A DNA stretch of 64,000 nucleotides from Cafeteria roenbergensis. Lineage: Eukaryota; Sar; Bigyra; Bicosoecida; Cafeteriaceae. Made by a program: the position numbers and the translations under genes. Shown piece after piece: positions 19,806 to 32,252 of the stretch (position 1 is its first letter; each line of letters begins with the position of its first letter). The DNA lies in contig VLTN01000056.1 in NCBI GenBank assembly GCA_008330645.1, positions 62,001-126,000 of the forward strand. The letters run 5' to 3'. The notes beneath the pieces are model-generated. The model was not told where the DNA came from. It ran no database searches and was given only the letters and a program-made list of their open reading frames with translations.

Positions 19806-22800
19806 AGTTCTGACAAGACGGCACGGCTCGAGGCTGCGCTGCGCCGCGGCGGCCTCGTGTTCGTGCGACGGTTCAGCTCATCGCTGGGCGCGATCCGGCG
19901 AGCCCTGGGAAAGTTCGGCAGCGGGCGCGTCCTCAACAGCAACCCACAGAGCAAGACCGCGCTGGTGTTGTTTGATGGCGAGGAGGCCGCGTCCAGCGCT
20001 GTGGCAAGCGGCCTTCTCATGACTGGCCCGGGCGGCAAGGGGGCGGCGCGGCTGCCCTGCTCGCTCGGCGACCCGGCGCGCGCCGCTAGGCTGCTTCTGC
20101 GCGTGGGCCAGGGGGGCCTGACGGGGAAGAGCAGGGAGGAGCTTGAGTTCCGGTACACCGGCAGCAGGGCCGAGGAGGCGCCCGGTGGCGCGGATTCGGC
20201 TCGGGCGCAGGACGCGCGCCCGAGCAGACGGGAGCAACAGCAGGGAAGGCGCCACCTGGAGGCCGACGAGGAGGACTACGGGGACCAGGAGGAAGAGGAG
20301 GAAGAGGAGGAGGAGGAGGAGGAGGAGGAGGAGGAGGAGGAGGAAGAGGAGGAGGAGGAGGAGGCGCCAGTGCGTTCGGCTGTTCGAGTCGCGGCTCGAA
20401 GCGACGTGTACGGATTGGCAGACAGCGTTTTTCAGGCAAAGCAAGGCAACGGTGCGTCCGACAGGGCCAAGGCAGCGGCCCTGGCTGGCTTCCAGGAAGC
20501 AGACAGCGCCCCTTCACGGGCGGTGATGGTGCTCGGCGGAGGCCCCCTCAGCTTCCGCAAGGCGGCTGGTACCGCCACGGATCACGGTGACGACGAGGAG
20601 GAGCCGGAGCCAGCAGCCGATGCGGAAGAGGAGGAGGAGGAGGAGGAGGAGGAGGAAGAAGACGAGGATGAGGGGGATGAGGACGAGGAGGAAGAGGAGG
20701 AGGAGGAGGAGCAGGCTGAGGAAGAGGATGAGGAGGAGGAGGAGCAGAGCGACGACGGGCTCTCCAGCGTGGTGCAGGAGGAAGAGGAGGAGGAGGAGGC
20801 CGGTACGGGGTGGGGCGCGGCTGGCGCCACGGAGGACGACGCTGCGCGCGACGGGGCTGCGGACGACTTCAGAGACAGCCCACTTGCCCGCCCAGCTGCA
20901 GGCTCCAGACCGCGTGTGCAGCTCAAGCGGACCGGGTTCAACGCTCCCCCTGTCCAGGCAGAGCTCTCATTTATCACGCCGCTCACCCCACCGCGCCAGC
21001 CAGGTGCACTGTCGCTGGCTGGCCGAGCTGTGTCTGGTCCGGTCCGAGAGCCAGTCGCCCGCACAGTGCGCCCTCCGCCCCGCGTGGCTGCTGCCTCCGC
21101 CGGGGCCGCAGCAGCACGGCCTGTGCTGCGGCCTGGCGCGACACGCAAGGCTCGGCCAAAGGCCCGGCGCGGCCGCCCCCGGGTGCGGCCGGCGCGCTCC
21201 ACCGGGCCCCTGCGTCTCCCGCGCTCGCTGGCGCTGCAGGTGGTTGCACAAGCGGGCAGCGCGACGGGCAGGCCAGGCCGACCGCTCTTCTCCGCCGACG
21301 ACAACGCCGAAGCGGCCAAGTTCAGGAGCGACGTGGAAGACGTGCTCGTCTCCTGCGGCTCCTCGCAGCAGACCCGCGGCGGCGGCGACAGCTCCCTGGC
21401 GCCCTGGGCGCTTGAGGGAACGCACAGCAACGACTGGGACGCGTACCGGGCGGCCGGCTCAAAGGAGCTCCTCGCCAACGCAGAGGGGCTTCTGGGGTCG
21501 GAGCTCGTGGGCCGCTGCCTGGACTGGTGCCCGCTGCTCGAGCGTCTGGAGCGCTGCCGCGACCACACGCTGCGTCCCTTTGAGGAAATCGAGCCATTGC
21601 TCGCCGCCGGCGAAAGCGCTTCCATCAGAGCACGCGCCATCAAGAAGTACCCTCGGAGTGACGCCGGCGCCGGCCGATACGTCACCACCATCCGGCCGCC
21701 CTCGACCTTGGCCGCCGTCGTGGATTACCTCTTGGGGCCTGAGGTGCTCGACCGCGACGCCGACCCGACCCCCGACCCCCGCTTCACCGATCGTGGCTCC
21801 TGCCCGCCCCGCCCCCCGACCGCCCTGGAGGTGTTCCAGTTCCTCGACGACCGCACCCGCGGTGTGCGCAACGACTTCATGCTCCAAAATTTTGCGAGCG
21901 GCGCCCGCAACAGCGCCCTGGCCATGGAGCTCCACGAGCGCATCGCTCGCATGCACATCCTCTTCTCCCTCGAGCTGTCAGGCACGGAGGCCGAGGGCTT
22001 CCAGTCGAACCTCAACTGGCGCGAGCTCAACAACGCTCTCAAGACGCTCGTCGCGCTCTACCAGGACGCGCGCGACAGAGAGCCGGTCAGCGGCTGGGGC
22101 TCGGCAGCGCTGCCGCTGCGCTCTCCCTGCGAGGGCGAGATCTGGAGCTACCGCATCCTCATGAGTGCCATGGGCGAGCGCAGCGAAGAGGCGCTGCTCG
22201 GGATCCCTGAGGAGCTCTGCCGGGACCCCGACGTGGAGTTTGCGCTGCGGGCTTGCCGCGTGTTCGCCCAGCGCGACTGGGTCGGCGTGCAGGCGCTGCT
22301 GCGGGAGGGCACGCTGCTGCAGGCCGCCATCGTCCACAGACACCTCACGGCTGCCAGACGAGCCGCACTGGGAGATGCAAACGAGGCGCACACCGGCCCC
22401 AAGAGCCGAGACATCAACTCCGGGGCCATTCCCCTCTCCACGGTGGCCGGCTGGCTCGCCTTCCCCGACGCCGGCTCTGCCAGACCCTTCGTGGAGGAGC
22501 ACGGCCTCATTGTGCGGTCGCTGCCTGCCGGCCTGGCGATGGTGCCCACCAAGGGGCGGCATATGACCACGCCTGCCGGTGATCTGTCCGTTGCGCCGTG
22601 CATGCACCTGGTACGGGGTCGCAAGCCCGGGCAGAGCCGATCAGACGTGGTGAATTCCGTGCTGTGGGCTCGCGAGTCGGGCCGCCGCATGCCCGTGCTG
22701 GGCCCGAAGCTGGTGCTGCTGCCAGCGGGACAGGCAGAGGCGGTGCGCGCTGCTCAGTGGCAGGATCGGGCAGTCGTGCTCGGGGCAGACGACGGCGCCG

Positions 22801-25800
22801 GGGATGCCTCTGGGCATGCGGGCCAGTGCGAGGAGGAGGAAGAAGGCGAGACGGAGGAGGAAGAGGAGGAGGAGGAGGAGGAGGAGGAGGAGGTCGACTT
22901 GCTGATCGCCGAGGAGGGCGACGCGAGTGAGGCAGACGACGGAGGGGCATACGAAGGGTCTGGCGAGCACGGCGGCTTCGACGACGGCGCCGTAGATGAT
23001 GCCGACGAGGGGGACGAGGCCGTGGGCGTCGAAAGCGACGACGACGACGACGCAGGTTATGGTGACGACGAGAACGCCGGTGCCGATGACGACGACGACG
23101 ACGACGACGACGAAGTGGATGAGCAGGGTAGCGAGGCGGACGACGGCCCAAGTGAGCTGATGGGCATGGGCGCCGATGCGTGGGCCGCTGGCGGCGCCGA
23201 GGTGCAAGGTCCGGCTTCTTCCAGCAGCCCGCTCGGTGCGGCGGCAGAGGCCGCTCTCCGGGATCGGAGCGTCTCTGCTGACTTTGCCTTTGCCGCGCCA
23301 GCCCCCCTCGTGTCAGCCGCTGCCGGCGGTGGCGCGTGGCAAGCGCGCGAAGGCGGTTCCTCGTCGCCGATGGACGCTCACTTCGACTTCGCCCCTGCAG
23401 CCGCCGTCGATGGCGGCTCGACCGCCGACTTGGACGGTGCTCCGGCACGCCCTGGCGGCAGCCGGGGCCAGTCAAGCCCGTCCCGAGGTCGGCCCACGGG
23501 CAGTGCGGCACGGGTCAGGCAGATTGGCTCCGGAAGTCCTGACGCTTCCGCCGCCGGCGCTGCTGGCGCAGGGCTTGCGCCAGCTCCGGCCTCGGCCTCG
23601 GCCTCGGCGCAGCGCGCGACCAGGAGGCAGGGTCAGGCAGCTGCCCGATCACCCGCCCGTCCCGGTTCGTCCGCTTCCGAGTCCGCTGCCCGCGCGGCGG
23701 CTGCCCGGCCCTCGCCGCCGCCCCGCCCCGCCGCCGTTGGGCTGCTGTCCTTCGGCACCGGGCCGGCCGCCCAAGCTGGCAGCAGCAACAGCAGCAGCAG
23801 CATGGCGGCAGGCCTGGCGAGCGCCCGTATGGCCGCCTGCCTGGACGATGAGAGCCGTGCCCTGCGCGAGGTCGCACGCTCCGCCTCCTCGGCCTCCCGG
23901 GCTGCCTTCGTCGCCGCTGCTCGAGAGGCGCTCTCCTCTGCCCGCAAGCGCAGGCGCGTCGCTCAGGCCACTGTGTCTCGGCGGCAGAGGGCGAGCAACC
24001 TCTTCGTGCTCGCGCTGCGGTTTCACATGTGGCGCCGCAGGGGGACTGAGCGCCGGGCGAGGCGTGCCATCGCGGCCTCGTCGGCAGAGCCGATGGGCAC
24101 TTCGCCAGCGGCGACGGGTCACAGCGCCGCCCAGCTCGCCGCGGCGAGCAGGCTTGCAGCGGGCGCGTCGTCGAGCAGCGGCGGCGGCAGCGCGGCCAGC
24201 GCGCTCGCGTCGTCGCTTGGGCCGATTCGCCGCTTGGGGCGGCGCGCGCTCCTGGCCGGCGCCGCAGCCGGGTCGTCCGCTGCCGGCCGGCCGGCGAAGC
24301 GCGCGAGGCTGGTGGACTCCGTGGCGGGGCTAGCAGAGCGCGCCCCCGCGACGCACCTCTCTGATGCAAGCCTTCAAGCCGTGCGTGCGACTTGCCTTGC
24401 GGCGGCGCGGGCCGCCATCGCGCGCGCCGCGCAGCAGTGCGAAGATGCCGAGGCCGAGGCCTCTGCTCGGGCGGACGCGGCTGGTCTGTTCGCCGGGGAC
24501 GAGGCTGACATGCTGGCGCAGGAGGCGGCGGATGACGTGGCACCCCACCAGGACACCATTGCCGCTGGCGCACGGGCCAGGCTGCTGGCGGTTCGAGCCG
24601 CGCATGCGGCGGAGGCCAAGGACGGGGCGTGGGCCGTCGGCGAGGCGTGGGAGGGCGGCATCGGAGCCTCGCTCGAGGCGCGCATGTCCGTGTCGCACCT
24701 CACAGCGGCTGCGGCAGCGCTGGCCGGCGCCGGCACGGAGGGCGTGCAGAGCGATCTCAGCCGGCCGCTGCGGGGCGTGTGGCGCACCGCCCCGCTCCTG
24801 CAAGGCCTCGTCGCGCCGCTCGCCGTGGCAGTGTCCAGAGCCCGGACGGAGCACCGGCAGCGCGGCGCGCTCACCAACAAGCCGCCTGCCTGGACGCCGG
24901 CCGAGCGAGGCGGCATCGCCGGGCCTGGTCACGAAGTGTCCCTGGCCCTTGCGCGGGCAGCGCGCCAGCTGCGGCTCCCGTGGATGGCGCCCCCGGTGCC
25001 CCGCCACGCGGCTCTCCTGGGAGGCTCGGCTCCCCAGGCCGCCACGACGACCTTCAAGGTGGTGGTGGTCGTGGGGTCCCGCCCGCGAGCCTCGGAGGTG
25101 CCCTCGGCGGACAGCTGGGGGGCGGGTCGCCTGGCCGCGGTGGACGCGTGGGTGCTGCGGCAGTTCGCATTGGGGGCGCCTCCCGCCGAAGCTGCCGCCG
25201 CGTCGCGAGTTGCTCTGCCGCGTGGCTGGAGCGGCGGCCTGACCGACATCATCGGCGCGTCGTGGCTGACCGTGGATGACGTGGCAGACGATGAGAGCGC
25301 CCTCAGCGGGCTCCTCTACGGCCTCCGACGGCGCCACGCAGCGTCCGAAGGTGGCGAAGACAGTGATGGCAGCTGGGCGCAGAGCGAGCAGGAAGGCGAG
25401 CTGTGGGACCCGGAGACCGGCGAGGACGCCGGAGCCTTGGAGTTGGACGGCGACGAGGAGGAGGACTATGAGGAGGACGCTGGTGTCGATGGCGCCGCCG
25501 ACGGAGGCGTTTATGACGACGCCGACGAGGACGTGGCCGCCTTTGACGAGGACACTCACGCCTTCACCATGACCTATGCAGCCGGAGCCGCGGCGCGCAG
25601 GAGCCATGGCGGCCACGAAGGGCAGGAGGAGGCTGATGCGCTGGACGACGCGGACGCCCCCGCTGGTGAAAGCCACAGGCTGCTGCGCTCGGAGCTGGAA
25701 GGCGATAGGGAGGTCGCTCGCGAAGACAGCGTCAGCGACGACGGCGACGACGGCGACGACGCCCTGGTGTTCCATTCAGGGGGCAGCGTTGCCTCTGCAA

Positions 25801-28800
25801 CGGACAGCCTGGCGAGTGCGGACGGCTTGGCCGACTACGAATCACTGGCCGACAACGAGGGCGGCGACGTCGACGAAGTGGCGTCGGTGGCAGAGCACCC
25901 CGCTACGGCGCTGGTGATCACGCGGCGACTCTGCCTGGGAACGCCCCCGGCGCCGGCGGACTCGGACGCTGACGAAGGGTGCTGGGTTCCTGACGCGGCA
26001 GCGGGCGTTGAGTCGGCAGCAAGTTCGGGAGAGGCGGCTGACGCGAGTGGCACTGACTCGCAGGGCGCAGTCACGCTGACCGACGCGCTGGGCGGGGCCG
26101 ACGCGGTGGTGATGGTGCTGACGGTACGCAGGCGCCGCGCCGGCCCCGCAGACGCGCCTGTGAGCGGCGAGGAGGCGGAGGACGCGGACGGGGGCCAGCT
26201 GGGGCTCAGGGCCGGGCCGGCCGTGCTTGAGGCGGACTGGTCGTCGGAGCGGCGCCGCCTCGCCGCCCTGTTGCTGGCGGCGGCGCCGGATGCTGGCGTG
26301 TGCCTGGTGGTGGCCGTGGCGGTGTTCGGCTCTGCCAGAGAGGGCGGCGCAATTGCCCTCAGCGCCGACGAGGCGCGCTGGGTCGCTGGCTCGCTGCGCC
26401 TGTCGTCAGTGCCCACGCAAGTGGTGCGGTCCTTCGGCGTGGTCAGCCTCCAGTCGGCGGGTGCCGACGCCGTCGCAGCCAGCCGCCGGAAGGACAAGGC
26501 CCTGTCCGTGGTGGCCGACGCTCACACGCCAGCGGCAGCGGCAGCGGGCGGCGCCCCGCTCTGCATCAGCCCGTCCCTGGTGCAGGCGAGCAGGCTGGTC
26601 AACGCCCTCTGCCTCGACGCCAAGCTCCTCGCCACGGCGGTGGCAGCGGCGGCGGCATCGTCCTCCGCCAGCGCGGTGCCGCTGGAGGCTCGCACCCTGG
26701 CCTCGATCACGGCCCGTGTCACGTCGGAGGCAGCCGAGGCAGCGGAGCGCATCGCTGGCGCGTCCGTGGCAAGTCAACCGCGCATCAAGTCCGCCCCGCT
26801 CGCCCTTCTGGCGGCTCAGTCCGTTGCCGCCGCCGCCGCTTGCAGCCGCCTCGCCGGCCCGCTCCTGGCTGACTCGTCGCTGGCGTGGCCGGCTCCCGAG
26901 GCTCACATGCTCGTTCGCCCCGCGGACGCTGACGACGAGCTCGGCGGTCACGAGCCGGGCCTGGGAACCTTCGGCAGAGCTTCGCATCTCTTCTACGATC
27001 CCGGGCAGCCCGACGGCAGGACTGGCCTCCGCAAGCACGAGGCGGGTTCCGTTGCCCAGCCGGCAGAGCGGCAGTTCCCCACGCTTGCCAACGCCGCAGC
27101 GGCCGCAGGGGTCTGGCGGCGCGGTCCCCGGCTCGGCGCCATCAGGTCGATCATCCGAGCGGCAGCCCTGCCGCCCGCCGCTGTGCGCATCGCAGCGGCC
27201 ACAGCGGCCGCGCGTTTCCGCCTGGCTCTGCCGGTGGCGTGGTCGCTGATGCTGGACCCCTCGCGCGCAGGCCAGGCCCCCGTCGCCGCCGCGCTGGCTG
27301 CCACCCGCCCCGGCTCCATCCAGCGCTCGTTGCCGCCCTCATCCGACCGCTCGGGCGCCTTGTCGTCATCGCCGACGTTGCTGCCGGCGTCCTCCTCCTC
27401 TTCCTCTTCCTCCTCCACTGCGTGGGTGGCGGCGACGTCGGGGGCTGTGCGCGTGGCCTCTGCTCCGGTGCTTGCCAGCCAGGGGTCAGCAGCCGACGGC
27501 CCCGACGGGCTCTGCATTCCTGCGGCTCTGCCAGCCGATCTGCTCGCTTCAGGCCTGCTGCCTCACCCGGCCACTGTCAGCTGCCCACCTTGCATCGCCG
27601 ACAGCCCGGCGGCGGCGGCTGCTGCCGCTGCAATCGCCACCGCCTCTGCTGCGATTGCTTTCATCGAAGCCTTCTCGGCCGCGGGTCTGGCCACTGCCGC
27701 AGACGCCAGCGCTGAATCAGAGCTGGCGACAGCGTCTGACGAGGACGAGGACGAGGAGGACGAGGAGGACGAGGACGAGGACGAGGAGGGTCCCCATGCC
27801 AAGGCTGACAGCGAGACGGATGAAACCGCTTCCGTGTCGGACGGCCCGGCGGACTCGTCCTCGCGGCGGCCGTCAAGGGGTCGCAAGCAAGCTACCCCCG
27901 CAGGGGCAGCCCGCCTGCTGGGCGTGGCAACGGCAGCAGCTGCCTCGCCCCTAGCCCCGCTCGGCCGATGGCTCGTTGCCTCGGTGCAGCTCCCGCCCGC
28001 CCGCCACCCGGCGCGCCCGGCGCTTGTCCTCTTCGCGCGGAGGGCGGTCGCGGCCACGCAGGCGTGGCTGGGCGCCGCTCTCGCTGCCGCGGGCCGGGCC
28101 TACGCGGCAGAGCTGGACGCCGTCGCCGCCGCCGCCGCCACGGACGCGGCCGTGGCTGCCGCTCTCGGCGGTCTCTCCCCCGCCCAGTACGCGGCGCTCC
28201 GTGCCGCATCCGCACAGGCCGCGGGCGCGCCGCTCAGCGGCTGTCTCGCTGCTCCGGGTGGACTCTACGCCCTATCGCCGGCTGCGCATCGGTCGCTGAC
28301 GGGCCAGGCCGAGGCCACAGGAGCGTCAGACCACGCCGGCGCCGGCGCTGGCGGCATCGCCATTGCGCCCTTCCCATGGGCCGCCATCGCGCGCCAGGCG
28401 GCGGAGAGCCGCGCTGCCATCGTGGCGGGCTCGCCGCTGGCCGTCCGCCTCCACGCTGCGGTGTTCCCGGTGGGCGCCGACGACCTCCCCTTCCTCGCCC
28501 CCGAACGAAGCGACGGTTCGCCCGGCGGCAACCCCCTCCCGCAGCAGCAGCAGCAGCAGCAGCAAGGGGAGGGCGATGGTGGCGGGGCAGGGGAGGAGGA
28601 CTGGGCCCCGGACGGGGCGCGGCGCGCCGGCGCGGCCGTCCTCTCCGCCCTGCGCTCGCAGCAGGCTTCCGCCGCCGCCGCGTTCAAGGCCATTGCCGGA
28701 TCGGGGGGCGCTCTATCGGCCATTCCGGCAGAGCTTGACACACTAGAGGGCGTTTGGCAGGCGCTGTCCGACCCTGCGGCCGCAGCGGAGGTGGCCGAGA

Positions 28801-29318
28801 AGGCGGCAGCGGCCGACAGCGTCTCTGGCGCGCTCGCCTCCAGCTCGGCCGAGGCTGCATCTCTCAGGCTGGGCGAGAGTCTGCGCGCCTCGGGGGCGGC
28901 GGCGGGGCTGGAGGGGAAGTGGAGAGCCTCTCCCTCGCCGGCTGAGGTCGGAAGGGAACGGCTCTGCCAGTCCGTGCTGGCGGCAGCCCAGGCGGAGGCT
29001 GCCGCGTCGCGGTCGCTGCTGGAGAGCACACGGGTTGCGGTGGAGGCCGCCGCGGCCGACACCGCCTCCATCGCTGCTCGGCAGTCGCGCTTCGCCGGTG
29101 CAGGCGCTGCCACGACAGGCGAGGCCTCGGGGTCTGCCGGCTCGCCCCACGGCCGCGGTCGCCGGGCGGGCGGCGCTGCTTCGAAGCGGCCCGCCGGTGC
29201 AGGCGGCGCTACCCCCGGCGGAGACGTGGCCGCGGCGCTCGCAGCGCTGCTGTCGACCATGCGACAGGAGCGAGAGGCGGCGGAGGCGAGCGGCGGGGCG
29301 GCAGAGCGTTTCGTGTGA
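18075..29318 (+). CDS. SAC3: Giant SAC3/GANP-family TREX-2 scaffold with FG repeats and RRM-like domain
   Basis: One uninterrupted frame of 3747 codons. Sac3/GANP scaffolds TREX-2, coupling transcription to mRNA export at nuclear pores. Residues 1-~500 are Gly-rich with many GFG and FGGG repeats like nucleoporins, plus poly-Q near 18588-18640. Residues ~583-660 look like the RRM of GANP (GLVFVRRFSSSLGAIRRALG...KTALVLFDGEEAA). Residues ~1128-1485 are the SAC3 domain: VGRCLDWCPLLERLER (family GxCxxMCPxxER), IKKYPRSDAGAGRYVTTIRP and FLDDRTRGVRNDF are diagnostic. Long Glu/Asp runs flank it (20283-20365, 20620-20800, 22830-22900, 23030-23120). Segments near 25030-25300 and 26100-26460 recall the C-terminal half of vertebrate GANP. 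The rest is Ala-rich helix. Human GANP is ~1980 aa, so this is about twice as long. Cryptic introns inside low-complexity parts cannot be excluded. Confidence 0.9.
19225..19436 (+). repeat. 27-bp minisatellite coding GSGSGFGGG units in SAC3
   Basis: About six to seven near-identical copies of a 27-bp unit encode nine-residue FG-type repeats. Variation in unit length (GSGSGSG, GVGSGSG) points to recent slippage or unequal exchange. Confidence 0.85.
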
Positions 29319-29597
29319 TGACAGGCGCGCGATGGGGCCATGCTGCCGTTAGTCCATCACCTGGCAGTCACGGCAGCAGGGCGCGGCGCGTCCGCTCTTG
29401 CGCGTGGTGTGTGTTAGTCTGCGCCCCTGCATCCGCGTGTGCAGCTGCGGCTGCGGCTGCGGCTGCGTGATTGGGTGGATGAGGCTTGCGCTCGGCTGAG
29501 CGCGCGGGCGGTCAGTCCAGCCGGCCCAGCCAACGCCCCTCACTTTGGGCAAAGTGCCTCCGCGCCATCGAGCAATCACGAACACGTCAGCACCACA
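29319..29597. other. Convergent gap after SAC3
   Basis: No gene. It contains a short GTGTGTG run (~29407-29414) and a (GCTGCG)n hexamer run near 29443-29466, which is only partly purine-pyrimidine alternating. Confidence 0.5.
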
Positions 29598-32252
29598 TCA
29601 GGCCAGCATCGCGGCTGTCGCGTCCGCCAGCGCCGCCGCCTCCCCGCACGCCTCGATGGCAGGCGCCTGGTCCTCGCCGAGCAAGACGCCCGCGTCCGAC
29701 GTAGCGGCCGCCACGGCGGCGCGGCTCGCGGCCCCCAGCCCCAGGTGCCGCAACGTGGTGGCCAGGTGCTTCGCCTCCTCTGCCGGCAGAGCAGCGAAGG
29801 AGTCTGGCGTGGCCAGCGCGGTGAGAGTGCGCACGAAAAACGTGAGCGCCCCAACGGACACATCGCCCTCCGCCGCCGCGGCGTCCTCGTCGTCCTCCTC
29901 GGCGTCATCCGCTTCGTCGTCGTCCTCCTCATACTCGTCGCGGCCCCGCCGGCCGCTGGCCTCGCACGCAGGGTCGACTGCCCCCATGTCATCAAGCATG
30001 CACGATACCGCCTTTCTGGCCTCACCGGCCAGCCGTGCGGCGGCGGTGCCGGCCGCCCGCAGCAGCATCTCCAGCGACGGCGCGGCGAGGCGCCTGTCCG
30101 ACTCGGGCCGCCGGGTCAGGGCCGACGCAGCCAGACTCGCCGACAGCGCCGTCGCGGCCACGGCCTCCGCCGCGGCCTCGTCCATGCAGCCGACGTCCAC
30201 GCTTGCCTGGGCCAGCACGAGGGCGGCCGCCCTCGCCAGCGTGTTGGCGAGCATGCCCCACCCCTTGGGGCTGGCCACGCCCACGAGCGCAAGGGCGTCG
30301 GACCCGCCCTGCACCTCGGTGTGCGCCGCCCACGCCAGGGACGTCGTCGCCTGCGACAGGCAAAGGAGCAGCTCTGCCCTGGCAGAGCTGGTGCACTTCT
30401 TGGCGAACCTGGCCTCGGCCGCCGACACGAGCGCGTCCACTGCCAAGGTCGCGGCACCGATGGGCTCGGCTCGCGTTTTGGGGTCGACTGGGCGGTTTCG
30501 CGACGCAGCCGCTGCCCAGGCGGCAGCCGCTGCGCAGTGTGCGGTGGCCACGGGGGAGGCAAGGGAGACGGCGCCCCCCGCAGCGAAGCTCCTAATCAGC
30601 GCGTTGGCGAGGTTTGGCATCCCGGCCACGGAGGCAACGAGGGCGGCGCCTGCGGCCTTGGAGCATGCCCGGAGAGTGGCTGGCCACTCGCCCCTGGCCG
30701 ACTTGCGCTCCGAGGCGGAGGCGCCGCCGATCCACTTGCGGGCGGCTCCGGCGGCGCCCACGGCCGCCGCTTGGATGCGCGCCACCAGCTCCAGCTCGTT
30801 CGACCGGGCTTGGCGGGTACCCGCCGCCCAGCAGTGTGCCCTCGCGCGGAGGACTGACGCCGCCGCCTTTGATGCGGCGGTGATGCGCGGGAGGTCGGCA
30901 GCTGACCGGATGGCCTCCCCGCCAGCTGCCGCAGCCTCCAGTGCCTCAGCCAGGCAGCTCAGCGCGACGTGGGCGGTGGCGTGCGCTGAGAGAATTGCCC
31001 CGTCCTCCTCCTCCTCCTCCCCCTCCGCCGCCGACCCAGCCGTGCCGCCAACACCAGCGCCAGCGCCAGCCATGTCTCCCGTGCTCCAGGCGTCTCCAAG
31101 CTGCCCCACCGCTGCCAGGGCCGCTGCCGCTGCAGGGGCCGCCACGGGCACAGTCAGAGCCTCGGCGCTTGCACGCACGGCGGCCCCCAGCGCCGCCCAG
31201 TTGATGGCGAAGTCGCCCACCTCGCGGGCAGCGGCGACTGGCGCTCCGCACATACCCTCGGCCGTGGCCTCGCTCGCTGCCGGCTCGCCCCCAGCGGCTG
31301 CGGCGCTGCCGGGGGTGCCAGCGGCGGCGTCGATCTCGCCGTGCCTGGCTCGGAGCCAAGCCAGCACCGGCCGCGTGGCGGCACAGGGCACGCTTCCCTG
31401 AACCCACGGCGCCGGCTCCAGAACCGGCGGGGCCGCAATTCCGGCCCCCAAAGCGGCGGCAGCGAAGGCATCGCGAGCAGTAGCGCCGGCGCTGGCATCC
31501 GCCTGGGAGGCTGCCGGCGGTGCAGGCGGCTGTAAATCGCGGCGCGCATCCAACCAGGCCCAGAGCTTGGGCTTGACGAGCGATCCCGTCGCCTCTGCGG
31601 CGCGGGCCAGCCCCACCATGAGACGGGCTGCGCTCTGCACGCGCGAAGTGGCTTTCTTTGCTGCGGTTTCGCCAGAAGCGATGGCTCCAACCCAGGCCTC
31701 GGCCGCGGCGGGAACGATGGTCGCGCACGCTGTCGCAACTGCCGTGAGGGTCGCTGCCCCTGCAGCGCGCGTGTCGGAGCCGCCCTCGGTCTCGGCCACT
31801 GCTGCGGCCGCCTGCGAAGCCCCCAGGCCCAGCGCCCAGATGGCAGCAGCGTCCATGCCCTCCGCGTGAATGAGGACGGTCGCGGCGCGGCAGCTGCGCT
31901 CGCAGGCCTGGAGCGCCACCGCGCGGGCAGCGCCGGATGCGATGCACGCGCCGATGCAGCCAATCGCACTCCCGGCCGTGGCCGCAAGCGCCTGACGCAG
32001 GGGCGCGTCCAGGGCGGCGCAGCGAGCCACTGCGCCCTCACACCAGCCGCCTGCGACGGCAATGATAGCATCCACGCCCGGACCGACCTCCCCGGCAGTG
32101 GGCTCCAGCTGCTGGTCGGCCGTGGTTGCAAACAGCGCCGCGAAGACCTCCGCTTCGTCGGCCATCTCCTCGCCCTCGGGGGCCAGACTGGCGTCGCCCG
32201 CATCCCAAGCCGCCTTGCACTTGTGCGCGCACTCGCTGCCCCAGAGAGCCAT
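29598..32252 (-). CDS. Ala-rich helical protein, unknown
   Basis: The frame is open far upstream (to 33080), but the ATG at 32252 opens plausible protein (MALWGSECAHKCKAAWDAG, then EEMADEAEVFAALF), and the neighbouring plus-strand gene begins 139 bp away, so I choose it; 884 aa. The composition is Ala 30% or more with regularly spaced Leu and charged residues, suggesting a helical-repeat (HEAT or ARM-like) solenoid, for example ARAELLLCLSQATTSLAW and FFVRTLTALATPDSFAAL. An acidic run lies near 29860-29945 (DEYEEDDDEADDAEEDDED). No named domain is recognised. Importin-like proteins are one possibility but I cannot support it. The antisense 618-codon frame is Ser/Ala filler and is rejected. A perfect octamer palindrome lies inside at 30369-30390. 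Confidence 0.6.
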   Translation of the reverse strand: MALWGSECAHKCKAAWDAGDASLAPEGEEMADEAEVFAALFATTADQQLEPTAGEVGPGVDAIIAVAGGWCEGAVARCAALDAPLRQALAATAGSAIGCIGACIASGAARAVALQACERSCRAATVLIHAEGMDAAAIWALGLGASQAAAAVAETEGGSDTRAAGAATLTAVATACATIVPAAAEAWVGAIASGETAAKKATSRVQSAARLMVGLARAAEATGSLVKPKLWAWLDARRDLQPPAPPAASQADASAGATARDAFAAAALGAGIAAPPVLEPAPWVQGSVPCAATRPVLAWLRARHGEIDAAAGTPGSAAAAGGEPAASEATAEGMCGAPVAAAREVGDFAINWAALGAAVRASAEALTVPVAAPAAAAALAAVGQLGDAWSTGDMAGAGAGVGGTAGSAAEGEEEEEDGAILSAHATAHVALSCLAEALEAAAAGGEAIRSAADLPRITAASKAAASVLRARAHCWAAGTRQARSNELELVARIQAAAVGAAGAARKWIGGASASERKSARGEWPATLRACSKAAGAALVASVAGMPNLANALIRSFAAGGAVSLASPVATAHCAAAAAWAAAASRNRPVDPKTRAEPIGAATLAVDALVSAAEARFAKKCTSSARAELLLCLSQATTSLAWAAHTEVQGGSDALALVGVASPKGWGMLANTLARAAALVLAQASVDVGCMDEAAAEAVAATALSASLAASALTRRPESDRRLAAPSLEMLLRAAGTAAARLAGEARKAVSCMLDDMGAVDPACEASGRRGRDEYEEDDDEADDAEEDDEDAAAAEGDVSVGALTFFVRTLTALATPDSFAALPAEEAKHLATTLRHLGLGAASRAAVAAATSDAGVLLGEDQAPAIEACGEAAALADATAAMLA

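Noticed and set aside
29545-31401. 618-codon plus-strand frame opposite the Ala-rich minus gene
   Set aside because: Composition is nearly all Ser/Ala/Pro with poly-Ser where the minus strand has an acidic run; the minus strand reads as more natural protein.
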